Source of the DNA: an uncultured Muribaculaceae bacterium
GTDB taxonomy: Bacteria > Bacteroidota > Bacteroidia > Bacteroidales > Muribaculaceae
DNA: 7,054 nucleotides
NCBI GenBank assembly: GCA_910588035.1
Contig: CAJUPY010000045.1
Coordinates: 1-7,054 of the forward strand
Direction of reading: 5' to 3'
A model generated the notes under the pieces. It saw only the letters and a list, made by a program, of their open reading frames with translations. It did no database searches and was not told the DNA's origin. Positions 1 through 4,688 of the stretch are shown one piece after another. Position 1 is the stretch's first letter. Every line of letters begins with the position of its first letter. Both the position numbers and the translations under genes were made by a program.

Positions 1-51
1 AGCACTTCCTTGGTAAGGAAGAGGTCGCGGGTTCAAATCCCGCCATCGGCT
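1..51 (+). tRNA. tRNA-Thr (anticodon GGT), 3' part only
   Basis: The window opens inside a tRNA gene; the acceptor 5' strand and D arm lie upstream. The anticodon stem is CTTCC (5-9) with GGAAG (17-21), enclosing the loop TTGGTAA (10-16), so the anticodon is GGT (12-14), which reads the Thr codon ACC. The variable loop is AGGTC (22-26). The T arm is GCGGG/CCCGC around TTCAAAT (27-43). The 3' acceptor strand is CATCGGC (44-50) with T51 as discriminator base. CCA is not encoded, since TCAAAG follows, so it must be added by the tRNA nucleotidyltransferase. A tRNA cluster just before tuf is a common arrangement, also seen at tufB of Escherichia coli. Confidence 0.93.
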
Positions 52-56
52 CAAAG

Positions 57-64
57 TAATTTTG
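57..64 (+). promoter_or_regulatory. Putative Bacteroides-type -7 promoter element for tuf
   Basis: TAATTTTG at 57-64 fits the Bacteroides sigma-ABfr -7 consensus TAnnTTTG at all six fixed positions. It starts six bases after the end of tRNA-Thr. The -33 element (TTTG, 19-21 bases upstream) would fall in the T loop of the tRNA, where only TTCA (32-35) is found, half a match at a spacing of 21. If used, the start site would lie near 70-72, right at the hairpin that begins at 71. This would give tuf its own promoter in addition to readthrough from the tRNA cluster. The match is seen directly; activity is inferred. Confidence 0.45.
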
Positions 65-70
65 AAATCA

Positions 71-112
71 GACAGCCTCGATAGCGTCCTTATGCCATCG
101 TGGCTTGTTGTC
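71..112 (+). promoter_or_regulatory. Imperfect stem-loop in the tuf leader
   Basis: The arms GCC-T-CGAT-A-GC (75-85) and GC-C-ATCG-T-GGC (94-104) pair with two single mismatches around an 8-base loop (86-93). GACA (71-74) can add four outer pairs with TGTC (109-112) if TTGT (105-108) bulges out. No T run follows, so it is not a standard intrinsic terminator. The next 44 bases (113-156) are A-rich, probably unstructured, and lead into the tuf start without a Shine-Dalgarno sequence. It may be a leader structure of tuf mRNA or a processing site between the tRNA and tuf. Confidence 0.4.
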
Positions 113-156
113 AAGAAAAGAACATAAAAACCAATAAATAAACTAACAGCAAAGTT

Positions 157-1341
157 ATGGCTAAAGAGAAATTCGAAAGAACCAAACCGCATGTCAACAT
201 CGGTACAATCGGCCACGTTGACCACGGTAAAACCACTCTGACCGCAGCAATCACCACTGTGCTTGCAAAAGCAGGTCTTTCTGAGGTCAAGTCGTTCGAC
301 CAGATCGACAACGCACCCGAAGAAAAAGAGCGTGGTATCACAATCAACACCGCACACGTCGAGTATGAAACAGCCAACCGCCACTATGCGCACGTTGACT
401 GCCCGGGACACGCCGACTATGTGAAGAACATGGTAACTGGTGCTGCTCAGATGGACGGTGCTATCATCGTGGTTGCCGCTACCGACGGTCCGATGCCCCA
501 GACCCGCGAGCACATTCTTCTCGCCCGTCAGGTGAACGTTCCCCGTATTGTTGTCTTCCTGAACAAATGTGACATGGTTGACGACGAGGAAATGCTCGAA
601 CTCGTTGAGATGGATATGCGTGACCTTCTTTCAGCCTATGAATATGACGGCGATGCAACTCCTATCATCCGCGGTTCTGCCCTCGGCGCGCTCAACGGTG
701 AGCCCCAGTGGGAAGCTAAGGTTATGGAGCTGATGGAAGCTGTTGACAACTGGATTCCTCTGCCTCCGCGTGACGTTGACAAACCCTTCCTGATGCCTGT
801 TGAGGACGTGTTCTCGATCACAGGTCGTGGAACTGTTGCAACCGGCCGTATCGAAACCGGTATTGTCAAAGTCGGTGACGAAGTTCAGATCATGGGTCTT
901 GGCGCAGACATGAAATCGGTTGTTACCGGTGTCGAAATGTTCCGCAAGCTCCTCGATCAGGGTGAAGCCGGCGACAACGTAGGTCTCCTTCTCCGCGGTA
1001 TCGACAAGAAAGATATCAAACGTGGTATGGTTATCTGCCACCCGGGAGTTGTCAAACCCCACAGCAAGTTCAAAGCTTCTGTCTACATCCTCAAGAAAGA
1101 GGAAGGTGGTCGTCACACTCCGTTCCACAACCACTACCGTCCCCAGTTCTATATCCGCACACTTGACGTGACAGGTGAGATCACCCTTCCCGAAGGTGTC
1201 GATATGGTAATGCCCGGTGACCACGTTGAAATCATCGTTGACCTGATCAACCCCGTTGCATGTGACCAGGGTCTCCGTTTCGCTATCCGCGAAGGTGGCC
1301 GCACAGTCGGTTCAGGTCAGATCACCGAGATCCTCGACTGA
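157..1341 (+). CDS. tuf: Translation elongation factor Tu
   Basis: EF-Tu is the cytosolic GTPase that carries aminoacyl-tRNA to the ribosomal A site. The 394 residues match the usual family length. All GTPase motifs are present: G1 GHVDHGKT (19-26), switch I with RGIT (59-62), G3 DCPGH (81-85), G4 NKCD (136-139) and G5 SAL (174-176). His85 of DCPGH is the catalytic histidine. The two beta-barrel domains follow from about residue 210; GGRHTPF and YRPQFY lie in the last domain, and the protein ends in GQITEILD. The start is the only ATG that gives the full conserved N terminus MAKEKFERTKPHVNIGTIGHVDHGKT. No Shine-Dalgarno sequence precedes it; the leader is A-rich. It lies between two tRNA genes upstream of secE. 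Nothing in it looks broken or transferred. Confidence 0.99.
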   Translation: MAKEKFERTKPHVNIGTIGHVDHGKTTLTAAITTVLAKAGLSEVKSFDQIDNAPEEKERGITINTAHVEYETANRHYAHVDCPGHADYVKNMVTGAAQMDGAIIVVAATDGPMPQTREHILLARQVNVPRIVVFLNKCDMVDDEEMLELVEMDMRDLLSAYEYDGDATPIIRGSALGALNGEPQWEAKVMELMEAVDNWIPLPPRDVDKPFLMPVEDVFSITGRGTVATGRIETGIVKVGDEVQIMGLGADMKSVVTGVEMFRKLLDQGEAGDNVGLLLRGIDKKDIKRGMVICHPGVVKPHSKFKASVYILKKEEGGRHTPFHNHYRPQFYIRTLDVTGEITLPEGVDMVMPGDHVEIIVDLINPVACDQGLRFAIREGGRTVGSGQITEILD

Positions 1342-1350
1342 TATCGGAAT

Positions 1351-1365
1351 GGTGTCTCAGACACC
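1351..1365 (+). repeat. Small perfect hairpin after tuf
   Basis: GGTGTC (1351-1356) and GACACC (1360-1365) form a perfect 6-bp stem with the loop TCA, nine bases after the tuf stop codon. The bases that follow, AGATGATAAATAAAAC, hold no T run, so it is not a textbook terminator on this strand. It may protect the 3' end of tuf mRNA or act together with the larger hairpin downstream. Confidence 0.45.
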
Positions 1366-1382
1366 AGATGATAAATAAAACA

Positions 1383-1418
1383 ACATTCCTCCCGATCTTC
1401 CGGGTGACGGAGGAATGT
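1383..1418 (+). repeat. Perfect 10-bp stem-loop between tuf and tRNA-Trp
   Basis: ACATTCCTCC (1383-1392) and GGAGGAATGT (1409-1418) are exact reverse complements around a 16-base loop (1393-1408). The structure ends five bases before the first base of tRNA-Trp. On the + strand AACATA follows instead of a T run, so an intrinsic terminator is unlikely. On the opposite strand the stem is followed by TGTTTTATTTATC, which is T-rich. Possible roles are tuf mRNA 3'-end formation or processing that frees tRNA-Trp; both are inference. Confidence 0.55.
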
Positions 1419-1423
1419 AACAT

Positions 1424-1496
1424 ACGGGAATAGCTCAGTCGGTAGAGCACTGGTCTCCAAAACCAGGTGTCGGGAGTTCGAGCCTCTCTTCCCGTG
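1424..1496 (+). tRNA. tRNA-Trp (anticodon CCA)
   Basis: A complete cloverleaf of 73 bases. The acceptor stem is ACGGGAA (1424-1430) with TTCCCGT (1489-1495), with G1496 as discriminator. The D stem is GCTC (1433-1436) with GAGC (1446-1449). The anticodon stem CTGGT/ACCAG (1450-1454, 1462-1466) encloses CTCCAAA, giving anticodon CCA (1457-1459), which reads the Trp codon TGG. The T arm is GGGAG/CTCTC around TTCGAGC (1472-1488) with one G-U pair. CCA is not encoded. A G discriminator is the usual identity base for bacterial tRNA-Trp. A tRNA-Trp between tuf and secE is common in Bacteroidota and other bacteria. Confidence 0.97.
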
Positions 1497-1513
1497 CTAA
1501 AGAAATTAAGAAA

Positions 1514-1711
1514 ATGAAATTAGGTATACTTACGAATATTCAGGAAGCTTACGACGAGCTTCGTTATAAGACTTCCTGGCCAACAGGCACCCAGTTGATC
1601 AAGAGTGCGCTGATTGTGATGGTAGCTTCCGTTATAATCTCGATTATAATTTTCATCATGGATCAGCTTGTTGACAACTTGATGCACTTCATCTACGGCC
1701 TCGGTAGGTAA
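1514..1711 (+). CDS. secE: Preprotein translocase subunit SecE
   Basis: SecE is the essential small subunit of the SecYEG inner-membrane channel; it clamps SecY and stabilises it. This 65-residue protein is of the short, single-span type found in most bacteria, unlike the three-span form of Escherichia coli. An amphipathic N-terminal part (about 1-27) holds the family motif around TSWPT (20-24), followed by one membrane segment at about residues 32-49 (ALIVMVASVIISIIIFIM). The start ATG has the A-rich sequence AAGAAATTAAGAAA before it and no Shine-Dalgarno sequence. The gene begins 17 bases after tRNA-Trp and ends 18 bases before nusG, so it is probably co-transcribed with nusG. The secE-nusG pair is highly conserved. 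Confidence 0.97.
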   Translation: MKLGILTNIQEAYDELRYKTSWPTGTQLIKSALIVMVASVIISIIIFIMDQLVDNLMHFIYGLGR

Positions 1712-1729
1712 CCTTAAAAGTGAGATATA

Positions 1730-2377
1730 ATGGCTGAATCGCAGAACAACAATTCCGACTCACAAGCAGCTTCAACACAACGTGTTGAAGCTTCAAGTGT
1801 TAAGGCAACTTCTTCTCCCACTCCCGTTCCGGGCGGTAAACGCGCATGGTATGTGCTGCGTGCGATCTCGGGCAAGGAGGCCAAGGTCAAGGAGGTGCTC
1901 GACGCGGCTATTCGTAACACCGATCTCGGAAACTTCGTGTTCCAGGTCGTGATTCCCACTGAAAAGGTGCTTACTGTCAAAAACGGCAAAAAAGTCGTCA
2001 AAGAGAAGAATCTTTACTCAGGCTATGTTTTCGTCGAGGCCGATTTGCGCGGAGAGGTTATGCACGAGCTGCGTAACACGACCAACGTGATCGACTTCCT
2101 GAAGGGAAGAGGCAAAGATGCCCGCCCCGAGGCACTTCGCGAGAGCGAGGTGATGAGAATGCTCGGTACGGCCGACCAGATCAACGAGACCGCTGAAGAC
2201 GACGGAGTTGTCTTCCACAAAGGCGAGATCGTGAAGGTCAACGACGGTCCGTTCAAGGGCTTCAACGGTGAAATCGACGAGGTATATGCCGAGAAGAAGA
2301 AACTGAAGGTAATGGTGAAGATTTTCGGGCGAAAGACATCGCTCGAATTGGAAAATTCGCAGGTAGAGAGGGAATGA
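1730..2377 (+). CDS. nusG: Transcription termination/antitermination factor NusG
   Basis: NusG binds RNA polymerase through its NGN domain and binds Rho or ribosomal protein S10 through its KOW domain, so it affects elongation, termination and coupling to translation. The NGN domain starts near residue 38 (KRAWYVLRAISGKEAKVKE) and includes NLYSGYVFVE; the KOW domain is at about 165-215 (GEIVKVNDGPFKGFNGEI). The 215 residues exceed the roughly 180 of Escherichia coli NusG because of a leader of about 36 residues rich in Ser, Asn, Gln, Thr, Ala and Pro. No ATG lies between codon 1 and the NGN domain, so this start is the natural choice, though a GTG or TTG start is not excluded. The gene follows secE by 18 bases. 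A perfect hairpin lies in the extension codons (1768-1792). Confidence 0.97.
   Translation: MAESQNNNSDSQAASTQRVEASSVKATSSPTPVPGGKRAWYVLRAISGKEAKVKEVLDAAIRNTDLGNFVFQVVIPTEKVLTVKNGKKVVKEKNLYSGYVFVEADLRGEVMHELRNTTNVIDFLKGRGKDARPEALRESEVMRMLGTADQINETAEDDGVVFHKGEIVKVNDGPFKGFNGEIDEVYAEKKKLKVMVKIFGRKTSLELENSQVERE
1768..1792 (+). repeat. Perfect 11-bp hairpin inside the 5' coding part of nusG
   Basis: AGCTTCAACAC (1768-1778) and GTGTTGAAGCT (1782-1792) are exact reverse complements with the 3-base loop AAC. The structure begins 38 bases after the first base of the start codon and covers codons 13-21 of the non-conserved NusG extension. The 12-base palindrome TTGAAGCTTCAA (1785-1796) overlaps it and would allow a competing fold. 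No T run follows. The pairing is seen directly; any role in translation or RNA cleavage is inferred. Confidence 0.6.
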
Positions 2378-2384
2378 TGCTGGA

Positions 2385-2418
2385 GGTCTGAGAACCGGTT
2401 ACGAGGTTCAGGCAGACC
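2385..2418 (+). promoter_or_regulatory. Two-step stem-loop before rplK, candidate ribosomal-protein leader
   Basis: GGTCTG (2385-2390) pairs with CAGACC (2413-2418). Inside it, GAACC (2392-2396) pairs with GGTTC (2405-2409) around an 8-base loop (2397-2404). The two stems are separated by an uneven internal loop, A on one side and AGG on the other. No T run follows, which argues against a terminator. The element starts seven bases after the nusG stop and ends 60 bases before rplK. In Escherichia coli and other bacteria L1 represses rplK-rplA by binding a helix with an asymmetric loop in this leader. A similar role here rests on position and shape only. The rest of the spacer (2419-2478) is AT-rich; I see no convincing promoter in it. 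Confidence 0.4.
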
Positions 2419-2478
2419 GCTAAAACAGATTTTCTCGGCTTAATAAATATCTAATCTATAAATAAGTTTTTTGAACAA

Positions 2479-2904
2479 ATGGCTAAAGAAATTGCTGGAC
2501 AGATCAAATTGCAGATCAAAGGCGGCGCAGCAAACCCCTCACCTCCCGTAGGTCCCGCTCTGGGTTCCAAGGGTATCAACATCATGGAGTTTTGCAAGCA
2601 ATTCAACGCCCGCACCCAGGACAAGGCAGGTAAAATTCTCCCGGTTGTAATTACCTATTACACCGACAAGAGCTTTGACTTCGTTGTCAAGACCCCGCCG
2701 GTAGCAGTTCAGTTGCTCGAGGCTGCCAAGATCAAATCAGGATCGGCACAACCCAACCGAAACAAAGTCGCTACCGTCACAATGGATCAGGTGAAGGCTA
2801 TTGCTGAAGACAAAATGCCCGACTTGAACTGCTTTACTGTTGAATCGGCTATGAGCATGGTTGCCGGAACAGCACGCAGCATGGGTATCACCGTTAAGAA
2901 ATAA
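2479..2904 (+). CDS. rplK: 50S ribosomal protein L11
   Basis: L11 binds helices 43-44 of 23S rRNA at the base of the L7/L12 stalk, forming part of the GTPase-associated centre; it is needed for RelA activation and is the thiostrepton site. Its 141 residues equal the usual length. The N-terminal domain has the proline-rich loop PSPPVGPALG (20-29), whose prolines contact thiostrepton. The C-terminal rRNA-binding domain starts near 72 and holds KIKSGSAQPNRNKV (84-97) and the signature GTARSMG (130-136). The start fits the conserved MAKEIAGQIKLQIKGGAANPSPPVGPALG; AACAAATG precedes it without a Shine-Dalgarno sequence. rplA follows after 20 bases, so the two are very likely one transcript under shared control. 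Confidence 0.99.
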   Translation: MAKEIAGQIKLQIKGGAANPSPPVGPALGSKGINIMEFCKQFNARTQDKAGKILPVVITYYTDKSFDFVVKTPPVAVQLLEAAKIKSGSAQPNRNKVATVTMDQVKAIAEDKMPDLNCFTVESAMSMVAGTARSMGITVKK

Positions 2905-2924
2905 CTGTTAAACTTCAATCGAAA

Positions 2925-3620
2925 ATGAGTAAACTGACTAAGAATCAAAAGTTGGCTTTGGAGAAAATTGAAGTTGGCAAAACTTATTCTCTTGCGGAAG
3001 CCTGTGAGAAAGTGAAAGAAATCACTTTTACCAAATTTGACGCATCACTCGACATCGACGTTCGCCTGGGCGTTGACCCCCGTAAGGCAAACCAGATGGT
3101 CCGTGGCGTGGTAACACTGCCCCACGGAACCGGTAAGGTCGTTCGTGTGCTCGTTCTCTGTAACCCCGACGCTGAGGCTGCTGCCAAAGCTGCCGGTGCC
3201 GACTATGTCGGACTCGACGAATATATCGACAAGATCAAAGCCGGCTGGACTGACGTTGATGTCATCATCACCCAGCCCGCCATCATGGGTAAGATCGGTG
3301 CCCTCGGCCGTATCCTCGGTCCGCGTGGCCTGATGCCTAACCCCAAGAGCGGCACTGTGACAGTCGATGTTGCAAAAGCCGTTGAGGAAGTCAAGAAGGG
3401 TAAGATCGACTTCAAGGTCGACAAAAACGGTATTGTCCACTCTTCAATCGGTAAGGTGAGCTTCACCCCCGAGCAGATGCGTGACAACGCCCGTGAGTTC
3501 ATCAGCACACTGATCAAACTCAAACCTGCGACTGCCAAAGGCACCTACATCAAGAGCATTTATCTTTCAAGCACCATGAGTCCCGGTATCAAGATTGACA
3601 TCAAGTCAGTCGATGAATAA
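2925..3620 (+). CDS. rplA: 50S ribosomal protein L1
   Basis: L1 forms the mobile L1 stalk next to the E site of the 50S subunit and helps release deacylated tRNA. In many bacteria it also represses translation of its own rplK-rplA mRNA. The 231 residues match the normal length. Visible family features are TFTKFDASLDIDVRLGVDPR (34-53), the stretch QMVRGVVTLPHGTGK (57-71) and the signature GPRGLMPNP (132-140) followed by KSGTVT. Domain I is formed by both ends of the chain and domain II by the middle part. The start lies 20 bases after the rplK stop with TCAATCGAAA before the ATG, again without a Shine-Dalgarno sequence. rplJ begins 20 bases after its stop codon. Confidence 0.99.
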   Translation: MSKLTKNQKLALEKIEVGKTYSLAEACEKVKEITFTKFDASLDIDVRLGVDPRKANQMVRGVVTLPHGTGKVVRVLVLCNPDAEAAAKAAGADYVGLDEYIDKIKAGWTDVDVIITQPAIMGKIGALGRILGPRGLMPNPKSGTVTVDVAKAVEEVKKGKIDFKVDKNGIVHSSIGKVSFTPEQMRDNAREFISTLIKLKPATAKGTYIKSIYLSSTMSPGIKIDIKSVDE

Positions 3621-3640
3621 CCCCTTAAAACGCTGACAAA

Positions 3641-4171
3641 ATGAAAAAAGAAGATAAAGCTTTAATTATCGAGAATATCGCTGCCACTCTCAAAGAGTAC
3701 AGCTGCTTCTATCTGGCCGAGACTGCCGGTCTCGACGCTGCCGCCACAAGCGATCTGCGCCGTGCCTGCTTCAAGGACGAAATCAAATTGATGGTTGTCA
3801 AGAACACCCTTCTCCACAAGGCACTTGAGACCCTCGATGGCGATTTCACAGAACTTTATCCGTCGCTCAAAGGTTCTACTTCGCTCCTTTGCAGCAATGT
3901 CGGTAACGCGCCCGCCAAACTCATCAAGAAAATTCTTGCTGACAAGAAAGACGCCACCCTCCCCCGTTTCAAGGCTGCTTACGTAGAAGAAACGATCTAT
4001 GTCGGTGAAGATCAGCTCGAGACACTGTCGAACATCAAGAGCAAGAACGAACTTATCGCCGATGTCATCGCCCTTCTCCAGTCGCCCGCGAAGAACGTTG
4101 TTTCCGCACTTACTTCTGGCGGCACAAAACTCCACGGCATCCTCGAGACACTTTCGAAAAAAGAAGACTAA
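3641..4171 (+). CDS. rplJ: 50S ribosomal protein L10
   Basis: L10 anchors the L7/L12 stalk: its N-terminal domain binds 23S rRNA next to L11, and its C-terminal helix carries L7/L12 dimers. The 176 residues are close to the family norm (165 in Escherichia coli). The N-terminal domain includes YLAETAGLDAAATSDLRRA (24-42) and the family stretch VVKNTLLHKAL (52-62). LQSPAKNVVSAL (146-157) leads into the C-terminal part. Only 20 bases separate it from rplA, so there is no room for a separate long L10 leader of the kind known upstream of rplJ in Escherichia coli, unless it overlaps the end of rplA. rplL follows after 38 bases. Confidence 0.98.
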   Translation: MKKEDKALIIENIAATLKEYSCFYLAETAGLDAAATSDLRRACFKDEIKLMVVKNTLLHKALETLDGDFTELYPSLKGSTSLLCSNVGNAPAKLIKKILADKKDATLPRFKAAYVEETIYVGEDQLETLSNIKSKNELIADVIALLQSPAKNVVSALTSGGTKLHGILETLSKKED

Positions 4172-4209
4172 TTCATTTACAGAAAATAACTTAAATAAAT
4201 CATACTAAA

Positions 4210-4584
4210 ATGGCAGATCTTAAAGCTTTTGCTGAACAACTGGTTAACCTCTCAGTTAAAGAAGTTAACGAACTCGCTCAAATCCTCAAAGACGAATATG
4301 GCATCGAACCCGCAGCTGCTGCTGTAGCTGTCGCTGCCGGTCCCGCAGCCGGTGCACCCGCCGCTGAAGAGAAGACCTCTTTCGATGTTGTCCTCAAAGC
4401 TGCCGGCGCTTCTAAACTCGCCGTTGTTAAACTCGTCAAAGAACTCACAGGTCTTGGCCTCAAAGAAGCTAAGGAACTCGTTGACAACGCTCCCGGTGTT
4501 GTTAAGGAAGGCCTCGCTAAAGCTGACGCTGAGGGCATGAAGAAACAACTCGAAGAAGCTGGCGCTGAAGTCGAACTTAAATAA
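4210..4584 (+). CDS. rplL: 50S ribosomal protein L7/L12
   Basis: L7/L12 is the multi-copy stalk protein that recruits EF-Tu, EF-G and other translational GTPases. The 124 residues match the family. The N-terminal dimerisation part (about 1-32) binds L10. It is followed by an Ala/Gly/Pro-rich flexible hinge (about 33-53) and a globular C-terminal domain (about 55-124) with the factor-binding signature TGLGLKEAKELVD (80-92). The 38-base spacer from rplJ (4172-4209) is very A/T-rich (ACTTAAATAAATCATACTAA) and ends in AAAATG. An open, A-rich start region would suit the higher synthesis needed for several L12 copies per L10. That is inference; I see no promoter or strong hairpin in the spacer. Confidence 0.99.
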   Translation: MADLKAFAEQLVNLSVKEVNELAQILKDEYGIEPAAAAVAVAAGPAAGAPAAEEKTSFDVVLKAAGASKLAVVKLVKELTGLGLKEAKELVDNAPGVVKEGLAKADAEGMKKQLEEAGAEVELK

Positions 4585-4588
4585 TATT

Positions 4589-4603
4589 GCCTGAGAACCA
4601 GGC
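4589..4603 (+). repeat. Small hairpin after rplL
   Basis: GCCTG (4589-4593) and CAGGC (4599-4603) form a perfect 5-bp stem with the loop AGAAC, starting four bases after the rplL stop. It sits just before the larger terminator-like hairpin. Its sequence CTGAGAACC (4591-4599) recurs in the rplK leader at 2388-2396. Confidence 0.35.
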
Positions 4604-4607
4604 CCTT

Positions 4608-4648
4608 AGGTTAAGAATCCTCTCATATTGAAGATTCTTAACCTTTTT
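4608..4648 (+). terminator. Intrinsic terminator or attenuator between rplL and rpoB
   Basis: GGTTAAGAATC (4609-4619) and GATTCTTAACC (4633-4643) are exact reverse complements, with A4608-T4644 as a possible twelfth pair, around a 13-base loop. TTTTT (4644-4648) then GTGTTATTTTT follows at once, the classic form of a Rho-independent terminator. It lies 24 bases after the rplL stop and 40 before rpoB. In Escherichia coli a partial attenuator in the same interval lowers rpoBC expression relative to the ribosomal proteins; the same role fits here. How much transcription reads through cannot be read from sequence. Confidence 0.82.
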
Positions 4649-4658
4649 GTGTTATTTT

Positions 4659-4666
4659 TAAATTTG
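4659..4666 (+). promoter_or_regulatory. Putative Bacteroides-type -7 promoter element for rpoB
   Basis: TAAATTTG fits the Bacteroides -7 consensus TAnnTTTG at all six fixed positions and lies just after the terminator, 22 bases before the rpoB start codon. The -33 position, inside the 3' arm of the terminator near 4635, reads TTCT rather than TTTG, so the second element is poor. If active, transcription would start near 4671-4674 and give a leader of only about 15-18 bases. It would let rpoB be expressed apart from rplJL. The AT-rich setting makes a chance match possible. Confidence 0.42.
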
Positions 4667-4688
4667 AGTTCCCTTAACTTTTTTTTAG

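Noticed and set aside
150..157. TAACTTTG on the minus strand over the tuf start, a match to TAnnTTTG
   Set aside because: It points away from tuf towards the tRNA genes with no minus-strand gene to serve; probably a chance match in A-rich sequence.
631..1224. Long open frame of 197 codons on the minus strand inside tuf, and similar minus-strand frames in rplA, rplJ, rplL and rpoB
   Set aside because: They lie wholly inside strongly conserved + strand genes, have no recognisable domain, and arise from biased codon use on the coding strand.
2463..2473. TAAGTTTTTTG before rplK as a Bacteroides -7 promoter box
   Set aside because: The spacing between TA and TTTG is too long for TAnnTTTG, the in-register last base is T, and there is no TTTG at a suitable -33 distance.
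1712..3628. CCTTAAAA before both nusG and rplJ as a shared signal
   Set aside because: Short, A/T-rich and without pairing or consistent distance to the start codon; likely coincidence.
3686..3698. ACTCT-CAA-AGAGT mini-hairpin early in rplJ
   Set aside because: Five pairs in conserved coding sequence is within chance; nothing around it supports a function.
4610..4686. Second terminator made by GTTAAG (4610-4615) pairing with CTTAAC (4673-4678) before the T8 run
   Set aside because: Only six pairs across a 57-base loop, and the first arm is already taken by a much better 11-bp partner.
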